Shown: positions 45,790 to 54,933, counted from the stretch's first letter. The stretch: DNA of 64,000 bases from an uncultured Collinsella sp. (GCA_900541205.1 UQIV01000012.1:4157-68156); one strand, 5' to 3'. The notes: generated by a model from the letters alone, not told the origin. Program-made: numbers and translations.

Positions 45790-46008
45790 CTATTCGATGC
45801 CCTCGAGAAGCTCTGACACCGTCATGCCGAGTGCGGGCGCGATCTTAAATAGAACCTTGAGCGTGAAATTTGCCGTCCCATCTTCGATTCGGTCGAGGTA
45901 GGGGCGGCTGATTCCTGTCGCCACACAAAAATCAACCTTGGAGATACCAAGGTCCCTGCGTGTCTCTTCGACCCGCCTGCCAAGAATCTGTTTCGCACGT
46001 TCGTCCAT
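45790..46008 (-). CDS. Small XRE-family regulator
   Basis: A 72-residue HTH_3 protein (RRDLGISKVDFCVATGISRP, then YLDRIEDGTANFTLKVLF). It has no extra domain. It is divergent from the gene at 46085, with a perfect 22-base palindrome between the two starts. That palindrome is its likely operator, so it probably represses both itself and its neighbour. Confidence 0.85.
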   Translation of the reverse strand: MDERAKQILGRRVEETRRDLGISKVDFCVATGISRPYLDRIEDGTANFTLKVLFKIAPALGMTVSELLEGIE

Positions 46009-46038
46009 GCAGCCGAGTTTGAAATGGAGCCGAACATA

Positions 46039-46060
46039 AACGTAAACTATAGTTTACGTT
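46039..46060. promoter_or_regulatory. Perfect 22-base palindromic operator
   Basis: Half-site AACGTAAACTA is followed directly by its exact complement, with no spacer. It lies 31 bases from the XRE start and 25 bases from the divergent gene. Confidence 0.75.
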
Positions 46061-46084
46061 TTCCCGAATACACAGGAGTTTTCT

Positions 46085-46474
46085 ATGTCGGGTTCTTCGG
46101 TCCGCATGTACCGAGCCACGCTTCGCACAAACAGCGCACCGCCCAAGCTCGTCGTCGTTGAAGCTGAATGCCTTTCGTCCGATGAGCGCACAGCATTTAC
46201 ATTGCTATCAAGTCGCGTCGCCGCCGTTCTGGTCCCCTGCCCGACGCAAGGCGAACTTGCCATCCAATGCCAAGCGCACAGCTGCTCGCTCAATCAGACT
46301 GCCGCAATCGCAACCAGCCAGCGTGGCCTGCCCCTTCTCCTGGAAACCGGCATCGCACTCGCCCTTCGCGGCGCCGGATACGAAAACGAGACCGCCGCCG
46401 ACATGGTCTTTAAACCACGATCGAGCGGCGGCCTCGCAGCAGCCATCGAATATGCTTGCAGGCTCGTTGCCTAA
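46085..46474 (+). CDS. Unknown small protein divergent from an XRE regulator
   Basis: This 129-residue protein is not one I recognise. It has no signal peptide or membrane segment. The sequence mixes short strands (PPKLVVVEAECLSSDERTAF) with an Ala-rich C-terminal helix (GLAAAIEYACRLVA). It contains four cysteines. It is divergent from the XRE gene across the palindrome and probably controlled by it. AGGAG lies six bases before the ATG. A paired toxin or DNA-repair role cannot be judged. Confidence 0.55.
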   Translation: MSGSSVRMYRATLRTNSAPPKLVVVEAECLSSDERTAFTLLSSRVAAVLVPCPTQGELAIQCQAHSCSLNQTAAIATSQRGLPLLLETGIALALRGAGYENETAADMVFKPRSSGGLAAAIEYACRLVA

Positions 46475-46483
46475 AAGGACAAG

Positions 46484-46867
46484 CTAGAAACCAAAGCCAA
46501 AGCCCGTTCCGGTAATCGCCGAGTACATAAAGTAAACGTTGATCACGTTGAGGAACACACCCGTGATGCAACCGTTGCGCAGGTAGCGTTCGCACACGAT
46601 GCGCGCCATGGCGGCGGAGTCATCATTGTTTTTGGCTTGACGTCCCGCCGTAAAGTATGTCGCCACGCTCAGCAGCAGGTTGAGCACCGGTAGCGCCAGC
46701 AGCTCGTAGCTCTTGCCCCATCGCGTCACCTCGCCGGCTGCGTTAAACTTCGTTGCCACCTCGGGGCCAATGTTGGGGATTACAAACGCTGCGACCACCA
46801 GCGGAAGCACCGCAAGCACCAGCAGTGCGATGCCCATGTAGCCGGCTTTTTTGCCATATTTGAACAT
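46484..46867 (-). CDS. DUF1648-type membrane protein
   Basis: The 127-residue protein has hydrophobic segments at about 11-31, 52-72 and 100-120. The segment IGPEVATKFNAAGEVTRWGK, with the conserved FNAAGEVTRWG pattern, is the DUF1648 signature found at the N-terminus of SdpI-like proteins. The role of stand-alone DUF1648 proteins is not established. It ends GTGFGFGF. It follows ychF by 11 bases in the same direction and may share that transcript. Confidence 0.75.
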   Translation of the reverse strand: MFKYGKKAGYMGIALLVLAVLPLVVAAFVIPNIGPEVATKFNAAGEVTRWGKSYELLALPVLNLLLSVATYFTAGRQAKNNDDSAAMARIVCERYLRNGCITGVFLNVINVYFMYSAITGTGFGFGF

Positions 46868-46878
46868 ATGCGTCGTCC

Positions 46879-47955
46879 TTACACGTTAAAGCGGAAGTGC
46901 ACGACGTCGCCATCGGCCATGACATAGTCCTTGCCCTCAATACGCAACTTGCCGGCGGCCTTGGCGCCCTGCTCGCCGCCGAGCTCGATGTAGTCGTCGT
47001 AGCCAATGACCTCGGCCTTAATAAAGCCGCGCTCAAAGTCGGTGTGGATGACGCCGGCAGCCTGCGGGGCAGTCGCGCCTTGGCGAACCGTCCAGGCCTT
47101 GACCTCCATCTCGCCAGCCGTAAAGAACGACTGCAGGCCGAGCAGCTTGTAGGCGGCCTGCGCGAGCACGTCCAGGCCGGGCTGCTCCAGGCCAAGGCTC
47201 TCCAGGTAGTCGGCGGCATCCTCGGGATCGAGCTCGGAAAGCTCGGCCTCGATCTTGGCGCAGATGGGCAACGGCTTGACACCGTCGATGGGCGCCAGGT
47301 CCTCGTTGAGCATGTCCTCGTCCACGTTGGCCACATACAAGATAGGCTTCATAGTGAGCAGGAACAGGCCCTTTGCAGCGGCGCGCTCCTCGTCGGTCAT
47401 CTCCATGGACGCGGCGCGCTTACCCTCGTTGAGCCAGGCAAGCAGGCGCTTGGCGACCTCAAACTTGGGCATGAGCTCCTTGTCGCGCTTGGCCTCCTTC
47501 TCGAGCTTGGGCAGCTGTTTCTCAAGCGTGCCCATGTCGGCCAAGATGAGCTCGGTCATGATGGTGTCGGCATCGCCGGCGGGATCGACAAACTCGCCCG
47601 TGCGGCCCACCTCACGCATGACGTTGGGGTCCTTAAAGTAGCGCACGACCTCGCAGATGGCGTCAGTCTCGCGGATGTTTGCCAAGAACTGGTTGCCCAG
47701 ACCCTCGCCCTCGTTGGCACCCTTCACCAGGCCAGCGATGTCGACGAACTCGACCGTAGCCGGCACAATGCGGCCCGGGTTGACGATGTCGGCAAGCTTT
47801 TGCAGGCGGCTATCGGGCACATCGACGATACCCACGTTGGGGTCGATCGTGGCGAACGGGTAGTTGGCGGCAAGGCCGGTCTTTTTGGTAAGCGCGGTGA
47901 ACAGCGTCGACTTGCCCACGTTGGGCAGGCCCACGATACCGATGGAAAGGGACAC
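46879..47955 (-). CDS. ychF: Redox-regulated/ribosome-binding ATPase YchF
   Basis: The 358-residue protein is an Obg-family P-loop protein with G1 GLPNVGKSTLF, G3 DIAGLVKGANEGEGLGNQF, the coiled-coil arm, and a C-terminal TGS domain (FFTAGEMEVKAWTVRQG). YchF prefers ATP over GTP and binds ribosomes. The start is GTG 47955 with AAGGAG five bases before; a longer frame to 48228 runs into the malH region. It lies just downstream of the malH gene, which is on the same strand but separated by 127 bases. Confidence 0.95.
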   Translation of the reverse strand: MSLSIGIVGLPNVGKSTLFTALTKKTGLAANYPFATIDPNVGIVDVPDSRLQKLADIVNPGRIVPATVEFVDIAGLVKGANEGEGLGNQFLANIRETDAICEVVRYFKDPNVMREVGRTGEFVDPAGDADTIMTELILADMGTLEKQLPKLEKEAKRDKELMPKFEVAKRLLAWLNEGKRAASMEMTDEERAAAKGLFLLTMKPILYVANVDEDMLNEDLAPIDGVKPLPICAKIEAELSELDPEDAADYLESLGLEQPGLDVLAQAAYKLLGLQSFFTAGEMEVKAWTVRQGATAPQAAGVIHTDFERGFIKAEVIGYDDYIELGGEQGAKAAGKLRIEGKDYVMADGDVVHFRFNV

Positions 47956-48082
47956 GACAGCTCCTTTTGGTACAGGTACTTCAAACCGTATAAGTATAGC
48001 GCCGCCGCAGCATCCGGGCGAATCCGGACACCGCGGCGGCGCAAATGAAGCAGAGATGCGTGAGAGTTCGAGACAGCAGTCC

Positions 48083-49426
48083 TTACTTAAGCTCGGGCCA
48101 GAAATCCTTGTTGGCCTCGATGAGCTCGTCCAGGATCTGCTTAGCAACACTTGCCGAAGGAATGGTCTTGGAGAGCGTGAGTGCCTGCCAGAGCTTCTGG
48201 TAGCTGCCCTCGACCCAAGCCTGGACAACGAGCTTCTCGACGGAAACCTGCTGCTCCATCAGGCCCTTCTGGAACTGCGGAATCGGGCCCTGGCAGATCT
48301 TCTCAAAGCCGTTGGAACCGACGATGCAAGGCACCTCGACCATGGCCGTCGGGTCGAAGTTGGGCACAGCGCCATCGTTGGGGACGATCAGCAGGAAGCG
48401 CTCGAGCGTATTCTCGGCCAGTGCGCAGGCAAGGTCGACGATGTAGTTGGCATGTACATCTGGCTCAAAGCCGCCGTCCTTGGCAGTACCCTTGGCGATG
48501 ATGTCGCGGCAAGCGCCAAAGACCTTCTTCTCGCGGCCGTCCATAACCTCATTGGCGCGAGTGTAGTTGGGGTCAGACGTCTCGACGACATAGTCCGGGT
48601 ACAGGTAGTACTTGAGGTAGGTGTTGGGAATCGTCTCGGGATCGACAGCATAGACATCCTTGGCCTTGCCGAAGGTGTGAATCCAGCTCTCCTCGACGTG
48701 CTGCTCCTTACCGGCCTCGTGCTCAATGCCGTCCAAGTAGCCGTTCTTTGCCATGTGCTCCTTGATCTGCGGCATGAGGTCGTTACCCTCCTTGTCGTAG
48801 ATCTTGCTCCACCAACCAAAGTGGTTGAGGCCGTAGTAGCTGTACTGCAGCTCGCGACGATCCTTGATGCCGCACATACGGCTCATCTTATCCATGAGGT
48901 CGATCGGCATGTCACAGATGTTGATGATGCGGCTGTTGGGACGCAGCACGCGGCAAGCCTCTGCGACGATAGCCGCGGGGTTGGAGTAGTTGAGCATCCA
49001 GGCGTTGGGGCTGTACTTCTCCATGTAGTCCAGGATCTCGATGACACCGCCGATGGAGCGCATACCGTAGGCGATGCCGCCGGCGCCGCAGGTCTCCTGA
49101 CCAACGCAGCCGTACTTGAGGGGGATCTTCTCGTCGAGCTCGCGCATGGCGTACAGACCCACGCGGATGTGAGCAAGGACGAAGTCAGTGCCGGTAAAAG
49201 CGGTTTCGGGGTCGGTGGTGTAGTTGAACTCAACCTCGGGTGCGTTCTCGTGGAAGTAGATCTCGCACGCCTTGGCAACGATCTCCTGGCGCTCGGCGTT
49301 GTTGTCATAGAAGGTCACCTTGTTGACCGGGAAGCGGTCGCGCTCCTCGAGCAGCATCAGGGCAATGCCCGGGGTGAAGGTGGAGCCACCGCCGGCAATG
49401 GTCACGGCATAGTTCTTCTTGGACAT
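48083..49426 (-). CDS. malH: 6-phospho-alpha-glucosidase, GH4 family
   Basis: The 447-residue enzyme has the NAD-binding start VTIAGGGSTFTPGIALMLL and the GH4 metal/catalytic motif NICDMPIDLMDKM. The CDMP form of that motif goes with 6-phospho-alpha-glucosidases, as opposed to the CNVP of 6-phospho-beta-glucosidases. SYYGLNHFGWW is also typical. It cleaves phosphorylated maltose and isomers to glucose and glucose-6-phosphate, using NAD and Mn2+. It follows the PTS gene on the same strand. GAGGAGG precedes the ATG by a normal distance. Confidence 0.9.
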   Translation of the reverse strand: MSKKNYAVTIAGGGSTFTPGIALMLLEERDRFPVNKVTFYDNNAERQEIVAKACEIYFHENAPEVEFNYTTDPETAFTGTDFVLAHIRVGLYAMRELDEKIPLKYGCVGQETCGAGGIAYGMRSIGGVIEILDYMEKYSPNAWMLNYSNPAAIVAEACRVLRPNSRIINICDMPIDLMDKMSRMCGIKDRRELQYSYYGLNHFGWWSKIYDKEGNDLMPQIKEHMAKNGYLDGIEHEAGKEQHVEESWIHTFGKAKDVYAVDPETIPNTYLKYYLYPDYVVETSDPNYTRANEVMDGREKKVFGACRDIIAKGTAKDGGFEPDVHANYIVDLACALAENTLERFLLIVPNDGAVPNFDPTAMVEVPCIVGSNGFEKICQGPIPQFQKGLMEQQVSVEKLVVQAWVEGSYQKLWQALTLSKTIPSASVAKQILDELIEANKDFWPELK

Positions 49427-49524
49427 GATGTCCTCCTCATTCTGGCCGCTTGCTCAATCCGTCCCCGCACGCGGCCTTGCGCGGTTTGGAATTGTTACCT
49501 AGAAGTGGAGTTTTTTATCTCTAG

Positions 49525-49564
49525 AATCGGCCTTGCGGTGCATACCGGCTCTGCAAGGCCGATT
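49525..49564 (-). terminator. Hairpin between PTS gene and malH
   Basis: Perfect 12-base arms AATCGGCCTTGC and GCAAGGCCGATT at 49525-49536 and 49553-49564. Read leftward, CTAGAGATAAAAAAC follows, not a T run. It may be a processing or stability stem rather than a terminator. Confidence 0.55.
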
Positions 49565-49582
49565 GTTTCGATGGACGATGGT

Positions 49583-51193
49583 TTACAGAAGACTCTCGAA
49601 CTTCAGAAGACTCTCGAACTTCTCGCGAACCTGCGGGACGGTAAGGCCGATGATGACCTGGATTGACTGACCTTGGACCACCAAGCCATGCGTACCGATC
49701 GCCTTGAAGGAAGCCTCGGGTGCAACGACGCTCTTGTCCTTGACGTTAACGCGCAGACGGGTAGCGCAGTTAGTTACATCGATGATGTTATCCGTGCCAC
49801 CGAGCAGATCGAGGATCTTCTCGGCAAGCACCAAGCGCTCATCATCTTTACTCTGGGCGACCGATTTGCCAGCAGCAGCACCGCCCTGCTTTTGCTTGTA
49901 GTCGGCCTTGGACTTGAGCTCGACCTCAACATCGTCATCCTCGCGACCGGGGGTCTTAAAGTCGAACTTGACGATCAGGAAACGGAAGACCACGACCCAA
50001 AGGGCGGTAAAGCACAGACCGACAAGGATGGAGATGGCGTACTGCAGACCGTGTGCGGCCCAAAGGGGCAGCCAGTCCCACGAGAGCATCGAGATGATGC
50101 CGCCGTCGAAGATGCCCACGACGCCAAGGAGGTTTTGAGCCATGCAGCCAAGCGCTCCGAGCACGCAGTGGACGACGAACAGGCCGGGCGCGATGAACAG
50201 GAAGGTGAAGTCAAGCGGCTCGGTGATACCGCAAAGCATAGCGGTAAGGGTGACGGGAATGAGCAGAGCCTTGACGCGCTGCTTGCGCTCGGGTTTGGCG
50301 GTCATATAAAACGCAATGGCGACGCCAAGCGAGCCGAAGACCTTAGTCCAACCAGGGCAGGTATAGGCAGCCCAGGGTGCGGCATCCTTAAGAGCAATGC
50401 TCGGATCGGCAGCCAGTTGGGGCAGGATGTTGGCCCAAGCAGCAAAGATGCCGCCGTTGACCGCCGCGTTGTCGTAATAGAACGGCGTATAGATAAAGTG
50501 GTGCAGGCCTGTAGGGATCAGCACGCGCTCGAAGAAAGCAAAGACACCCACGCCAAACGTACCGGCGGAAAGGATGAATCCCTGGAAGGCAGAGATAGCA
50601 GCCTGAACATGCGGCCACACCAGGCAGGCGATAAGAGCGACCGGAACCATAACGAAGAAACCGATCATATAGATGAACACGGAGCCCGAGAACACGCCCA
50701 GCCACTCAGGAAGTTCGGTGTCGAAGTACTTGTTGTGAAGCATCGTGGCGATACCTGAAATGATAAGCGCGCCCATGATGCCCATATCAAGCGTTTTGAT
50801 GCTTGCGATAGTGGCAAGACCAGTACCGCTGCCCGCCTCGACAGAGTAGTCGACCCCAAAGACAGGGCCCCACTGCCCCAAGATTGTGCTTACAAAGTAG
50901 TTGAAGGTAAGGTAGATGGCCAAAGCCTCCATGCAGCAGCGAGCGTTCTGCTTGTTCGCGAGCGAGATTGGCAACGCTACGCAAAACAGCAACGGCATCT
51001 GGTTAAAGAGCGTCCAACCACCCTGGAGCAGCACATTCCAGCAATCAAACCAAAGATGACCCGCAGTGGCCATCTCGCCAAAGATCGCCTCGGTGGTAAA
51101 CAACGTACCCAGGCCGACGACGATTCCGGAAAATGCGAAAAGAATTGCAGGCGTGTACATTGCACCGCCGAAACGTTGTATCTTTTGCATCAT
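49583..51193 (-). CDS. malP: PTS alpha-glucoside/maltose transporter, EIICB
   Basis: A 536-residue PTS permease of the glucose/maltose family. The EIIC domain covers about residues 1-420 with ten or so membrane segments, ending with RFLIVKFDFKTPGR. The EIIB domain follows with the phospho-Cys in ITNCATRLRVN-like text near residue 480. The order is EIIC-EIIB with no EIIA, so EIIA must come from elsewhere. The C-terminus ends KFESLLKFESLL, an 18-base tandem duplication in the gene. The start at 51193 follows AGAGGGGG by ten bases. It faces the dehydrogenase gene across two operator sites. Confidence 0.9.
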   Translation of the reverse strand: MMQKIQRFGGAMYTPAILFAFSGIVVGLGTLFTTEAIFGEMATAGHLWFDCWNVLLQGGWTLFNQMPLLFCVALPISLANKQNARCCMEALAIYLTFNYFVSTILGQWGPVFGVDYSVEAGSGTGLATIASIKTLDMGIMGALIISGIATMLHNKYFDTELPEWLGVFSGSVFIYMIGFFVMVPVALIACLVWPHVQAAISAFQGFILSAGTFGVGVFAFFERVLIPTGLHHFIYTPFYYDNAAVNGGIFAAWANILPQLAADPSIALKDAAPWAAYTCPGWTKVFGSLGVAIAFYMTAKPERKQRVKALLIPVTLTAMLCGITEPLDFTFLFIAPGLFVVHCVLGALGCMAQNLLGVVGIFDGGIISMLSWDWLPLWAAHGLQYAISILVGLCFTALWVVVFRFLIVKFDFKTPGREDDDVEVELKSKADYKQKQGGAAAGKSVAQSKDDERLVLAEKILDLLGGTDNIIDVTNCATRLRVNVKDKSVVAPEASFKAIGTHGLVVQGQSIQVIIGLTVPQVREKFESLLKFESLL

Positions 51194-51550
51194 GACGGGG
51201 AATCCCCCTCTCTTCATTCGGAGCGGCTGCGGTTTTGGCTTCACTCGAGACCGCAGACGCGCCGTTTGCGTGTACCTCGTGCAATAGGACGGGTGGGCCC
51301 GCTTCCCTGACTTCTTGCGCTTCTATTTTTATCATATCACTTATCTAGACAAGTTAATACGGTTTCCATGTTCGGTCAGCGGTCGATATTTGACGGTGAA
51401 CGGTTTATTTCAAAGGTTTTGCCTGTTATTGCCTGTTTGTCTAAAACTTCTAAAACAAAATATTTATCGACTTGTCTAGATAGGCTTGTATAGGGATGTT
51501 TGCATACCTATACTTCATTACAACATTCACCGCCACGTTAAGGAGTCACC
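51194..51550. promoter_or_regulatory. Divergent control region with two GntR-type operator sites
   Basis: TATCTAGACAAGT (51342-51354) and its exact inverse ACTTGTCTAGATA (51470-51482) flank the region between malP and the dehydrogenase gene. A weaker TTTGTCTAAAACT lies between them. Both sites are near the expected promoters. The GntR regulator at 52642 is the natural candidate to bind. Confidence 0.75.
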
Positions 51551-52576
51551 ATGAAAAGCGCGGTCTTCTATGGAAAGCACGACCTCAGAGTCGAGGAATC
51601 GGCAAAGCCGGCCGTGGGCAGGCGCGACGTTCTGATCAACGTCAAAGCTTGCGGCGTCTGCGGTACCGACGTTCATATCTATGAAGGCGACAAGGGTGCA
51701 GCCGACGTTACCCCGCCTACGATCCTTGGTCATGAGTTTGCGGGCGTTGTCGAGGCCGTAGGCAGCGACGTCACCGACTTTAAACCGGGCGATCGCGTGT
51801 GCATTGACCCAAACCATCCCTGCGGCTGCTGCGAACCCTGCCGTGACGGAATCAACCACTACTGCGAGCATATGACCGGCTACGGCACCACCGTTAACGG
51901 CGGCTTTGCGGAGTACTGCTCCGTCGATATGCAGCAAGTCTACAAGTTGGGCGATCACACCAGCTTTGAGCAGGGTGCTATGACCGAGCCCGTCGCCTGC
52001 TGCCTGCACGGCATCGATATGTGCAGCATCAAGCCCGGCAGCACAGTTGTCGTTATCGGCGGCGGCATGATCGGCCTGCTCATGATGCAGCTTGCCAAAA
52101 ACGCCGGCGCCACCAAAGTCGTCTTGCTCGAGCCTGTCGAGGGCAAACGCGAGGTTGCACTCAAGCTCGGCGCCGATCTGACGATCGACTCCATCCACGA
52201 GGACGTCCCGGCCCGCCTGAAGCAGGAGGGCGTCGGCAACGTCGATGTCGTTATCGAGTGTGTTGGCAAGCCCGTCACCATCGAGCAGGCCATCCAGATC
52301 GCCGGCCACAAGGCTACGGTCATGATGTTCGGCCTCACCAAGCCCGATGAGACAATCACCGTCAAGCCCTTCGAGGTCTTCCAGAAGGAGCTTGTGCTCA
52401 CCTCGTCCTACATCAACCCTTATACGCAGCGTCGCGCGCTCGAGCTCATCGACTCTGGCAGGCTCGACGTATCCTCGATGGTCGCAAAGGTAGCTTCCCT
52501 CGATGAACTCGGCGCCATCCTGTCAGACCCGGCCCTGCGTGCCATGGGCAAATATATAATCGACCCCAGCAAGTAA
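51551..52576 (+). CDS. Zinc-dependent alcohol/polyol dehydrogenase
   Basis: A 341-residue medium-chain dehydrogenase. The catalytic-zinc Cys and HE pair lie in ACGVCGTDVHIYE and ILGHEFAG; the structural-zinc cysteines lie in HPCGCCEPCRDGINHYC. The NAD(P) fold is TVVVIGGGMIGLLMMQLAK. It belongs with sorbitol or threonine-type dehydrogenases; the substrate is not determined. AAGGAG lies six bases before the ATG. Its place opposite the malP/malH genes and before a GntR gene suggests oxidation of a sugar or polyol related to alpha-glucosides. Confidence 0.88.
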   Translation: MKSAVFYGKHDLRVEESAKPAVGRRDVLINVKACGVCGTDVHIYEGDKGAADVTPPTILGHEFAGVVEAVGSDVTDFKPGDRVCIDPNHPCGCCEPCRDGINHYCEHMTGYGTTVNGGFAEYCSVDMQQVYKLGDHTSFEQGAMTEPVACCLHGIDMCSIKPGSTVVVIGGGMIGLLMMQLAKNAGATKVVLLEPVEGKREVALKLGADLTIDSIHEDVPARLKQEGVGNVDVVIECVGKPVTIEQAIQIAGHKATVMMFGLTKPDETITVKPFEVFQKELVLTSSYINPYTQRRALELIDSGRLDVSSMVAKVASLDELGAILSDPALRAMGKYIIDPSK

Positions 52577-52641
52577 ATCGATTGACACCTGCGCGGGCGG
52601 CCCTCATCCGTCGTTCACGCGCCCAGCTCTAGGAGACCGTC

Positions 52642-53397
52642 ATGGCGCGAGCCATCTTCCAAACTATTTATGACAACGTGAAGCAGTCGATTGACGACGG
52701 CACATACGCCTATCAGAGTTATCTGCCTTCGGAGACTGAGCTCACGCAGCTGTTTGACTGTTCACGCATGACGGTCCGTCGCGCCATCTCGATGCTTGCG
52801 GCAGATGGTTACGTGCTCCCCCAGCAAGGCAAAGGCATGCGCGTCATTCGCAACATCAGTGACGAGAAGAGTCGTGGTGGCGGCGGACTCGAGACCTTTA
52901 AGGAAATCGCGACCAGCCGAGGCTTTGAGCTCAAGACTGTCACCACCGTCTTTGAGCTCCTCGTCTGTAGCAAGGCACTCTCCGGGATTACCGGGTTTCC
53001 CGAAGGCTGTGAGCTCACACGCGCCAAACGCATTCGTTATGCAGACGGACATGCCGTGTGCTCCGACGACTCCTATTACCTAAGCTCACAGGTACCGGGA
53101 CTGACACCCGAGATTGTCAACGATTCGATTTATCGTTACCTCGAAGAAGACCTTGGCATTAAGATTGCCACGGGCAAACGCGATGTAACGATTGAGCACC
53201 CCACGCCCGAAGATGCGCGCGTGCTCGATCTCGACGACTTTAACGCACTCGCCGTTATACGCGGGCAGACCTACAACGCCGACGGCATCCTTATGGAATA
53301 CACCGAGACAAAACAGGTCCCCGGGTTCTTTTTGCTCCATGAAACCGTGACGCGCAACGGTACCGGTCGAACCGGCCACCAAAGCAGCATGAACTAA
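52642..53397 (+). CDS. GntR/HutC-family regulator (UTRA domain)
   Basis: This 251-residue protein has a GntR winged helix (SYLPSETELTQLFDCSRMTV, then RRAISMLAADGYVLPQQGKG) and a UTRA ligand domain from about residue 90, with ALAVIRGQTYNADGILMEYT at the effector side. It is close to TreR-like trehalose/maltose regulators. It most likely binds the TATCTAGACAAGT sites at 51342 and 51470 and releases them in the presence of a sugar phosphate. It lies 65 bases after the dehydrogenase gene in the same direction. Confidence 0.9.
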   Translation: MARAIFQTIYDNVKQSIDDGTYAYQSYLPSETELTQLFDCSRMTVRRAISMLAADGYVLPQQGKGMRVIRNISDEKSRGGGGLETFKEIATSRGFELKTVTTVFELLVCSKALSGITGFPEGCELTRAKRIRYADGHAVCSDDSYYLSSQVPGLTPEIVNDSIYRYLEEDLGIKIATGKRDVTIEHPTPEDARVLDLDDFNALAVIRGQTYNADGILMEYTETKQVPGFFLLHETVTRNGTGRTGHQSSMN

Positions 53398-53406
53398 CCA
53401 TTTATT

Positions 53407-53473
53407 AGTTGCGGTGGAATAGTTCCTAGAATGGCCAGCTTAAGGGCAAAACAGGAACTATTCCACCGCAACT
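53407..53473. repeat. Hairpin with 21-base perfect arms
   Basis: Arms at 53407-53427 and 53453-53473, with GGTGGAATAGTTCC in the left arm. TTTTTT follows the right arm. It may serve as the terminator of the GntR gene. Confidence 0.7.
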
Positions 53474-53477
53474 TTTT

Positions 53478-53510
53478 TGGCCGGTGGGGCAGTACCTGTC
53501 CCACCGGCCA
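53478..53510. repeat. Short hairpin, TGGCCGGTGGG arms
   Basis: Perfect 11-base arms at 53478-53488 and 53500-53510. The apex reads GCAGTACCTGT, close to the other GGGGACAG-type loops. Confidence 0.65.
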
Positions 53511-53528
53511 TCATTTACGTTCTTTTAG

Positions 53529-54782
53529 CTAGTCTGCGAGCTTCTCCACCTGATCGAGCATCTTGTCGAGCTTGGCCTTTGCTTCGGCCTTGACCTTCTC
53601 AGCTTCTTCATGAGCCTTCGCCTTCTGGGCGGCCTTTTCCTCGGCCTCGGGATCGACGACCACCAGGTTGGATGCATCATGCTCAACCAACTTAAGCGCA
53701 TGCTCGGGACACACCTTGACGCAAGCTCCGCAACCTAGGCAATACGTGGACTCCAGTGCAAAGCGACCGCTTCCCACCAAATCGCAGGCGAACGTGGGGC
53801 ATACATTGACGCACTCGCCGCACGACGTGCACTTGTCAAAATCGCACTCCGGCGTGCTCACCTGCATGTTCTGGGCAAGCTCGGGGTGGTTTTGCAGCGT
53901 CGAGAGCACCAGCTGCCGCCCGTGCGTGAGCGAACGGCGACGCTTGGTCGTCGTGGTGCCGCACATGGTGTTGAGCGTGCGCTCCAGCTGGGTAATCTGA
54001 TGGCGATGGGCCTTGAGCTTTTGCGTCACCGAGGCCAGCGCCGCCGTCGCCGGATTGAGCTTGGTCACCGTCAGGCCCGTGGTGCGGGCGATCTTTTCCA
54101 TGTACTCCTTGCGCTCGTACTCGCGGCGCTTATGGCATTTGAGGCTCTTGGAGTCGACCTCCAAGCCCATACCCGTGCCGGACCACTCCTCGGCCTTCGC
54201 AATCGCCTCGCCCAGAATGTCCTCACCGCCGGTGTTGCGGCATTTATCGCACACGCCCAACGGCAGGTACACACTCACGTTGGGATAGTCTGCCAGTACC
54301 GAGAACCAGGTCTCGGCCGTAATATCGCCCACGCAGGCAACGACGACTTCGTTCTCGCGCGGCATGCGCTTAAGGGCACGCGTGCAGGTGACGTAGGCGG
54401 TCTCGTGGCTCGTAGCCGCCGAGACAATGTCGTCGTAGACGTTTTTGGGCGCCAAGCGCGGCGAGATGATTGCCTCGGTCGGACAGGCAGCGGCGCACAG
54501 GCCGCACTTGCGACAGGAGTCGAGGATCTCGATGGCGTCTTCCTCGACCTCGATAGCGTTGACCGGGCACACGTCCATGCACGCGGTGCAGCCGCTCTTT
54601 TCGTTTTTGCAGGTCAGGCACGGAATGGTGTTACCGCGCGGACGCTCCTTGTAGTCGGCAGGATTCCACTGCGGCGCCGACGGATCGAGTGCATCGGTCA
54701 CACCGCCAAGCGGGTTTTTAAGAAAGTCGAAACCCTTGCTGATCTCGATAATGTCATCAAACAGATCGTGTTCCTGCGCCAT
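53529..54782 (-). CDS. Cytoplasmic protein with four 4Fe-4S motifs
   Basis: The 417-residue protein has two ferredoxin-type pairs. The N-terminal pair (CLTCKNEKSGCTACMDVCPV and CRKCGLCAAACPTEA) is at about residues 50-105. The C-terminal pair (CTSCGECVNVCPTFACDLV and CLGCGACVKVCPEHA) is at about 310-365. Between them is a region with a CDKCRNTGGEDILGEAIAKAEE segment that resembles hydrogenase or electron-bifurcation modules. A charged coiled tail (KAKAHEEAEKVKAEAKAKLD) ends it. It is probably an electron-transfer hub. GGGAGGGG lies six bases before the ATG. The partner is unknown. Confidence 0.85.
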   Translation of the reverse strand: MAQEHDLFDDIIEISKGFDFLKNPLGGVTDALDPSAPQWNPADYKERPRGNTIPCLTCKNEKSGCTACMDVCPVNAIEVEEDAIEILDSCRKCGLCAAACPTEAIISPRLAPKNVYDDIVSAATSHETAYVTCTRALKRMPRENEVVVACVGDITAETWFSVLADYPNVSVYLPLGVCDKCRNTGGEDILGEAIAKAEEWSGTGMGLEVDSKSLKCHKRREYERKEYMEKIARTTGLTVTKLNPATAALASVTQKLKAHRHQITQLERTLNTMCGTTTTKRRRSLTHGRQLVLSTLQNHPELAQNMQVSTPECDFDKCTSCGECVNVCPTFACDLVGSGRFALESTYCLGCGACVKVCPEHALKLVEHDASNLVVVDPEAEEKAAQKAKAHEEAEKVKAEAKAKLDKMLDQVEKLAD

Positions 54783-54933
54783 GCGCGGCCCCTCCCTGAG
54801 CAGTGCAAACAAGCAAGAGATAATGATACGCTATCGGCCCACGCCTCGGGCAAATTACACGCGGAGCATCTTTGCAGCAAATAGCCCATGGCCTATCGCC
54901 GTCTCGATTGCACAAGGTCAATCAAGCGCCAAA

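Noticed and set aside
47956..48228. Upstream extension of ychF
   Set aside because: The P-loop protein starts at GTG 47955 with AAGGAG; the extension is Arg/Ser-rich and antisense-like.
47864..49666. 600-codon open frame on the plus strand
   Set aside because: It is antisense to malH and parts of its neighbours and has no ribosome site or domain.
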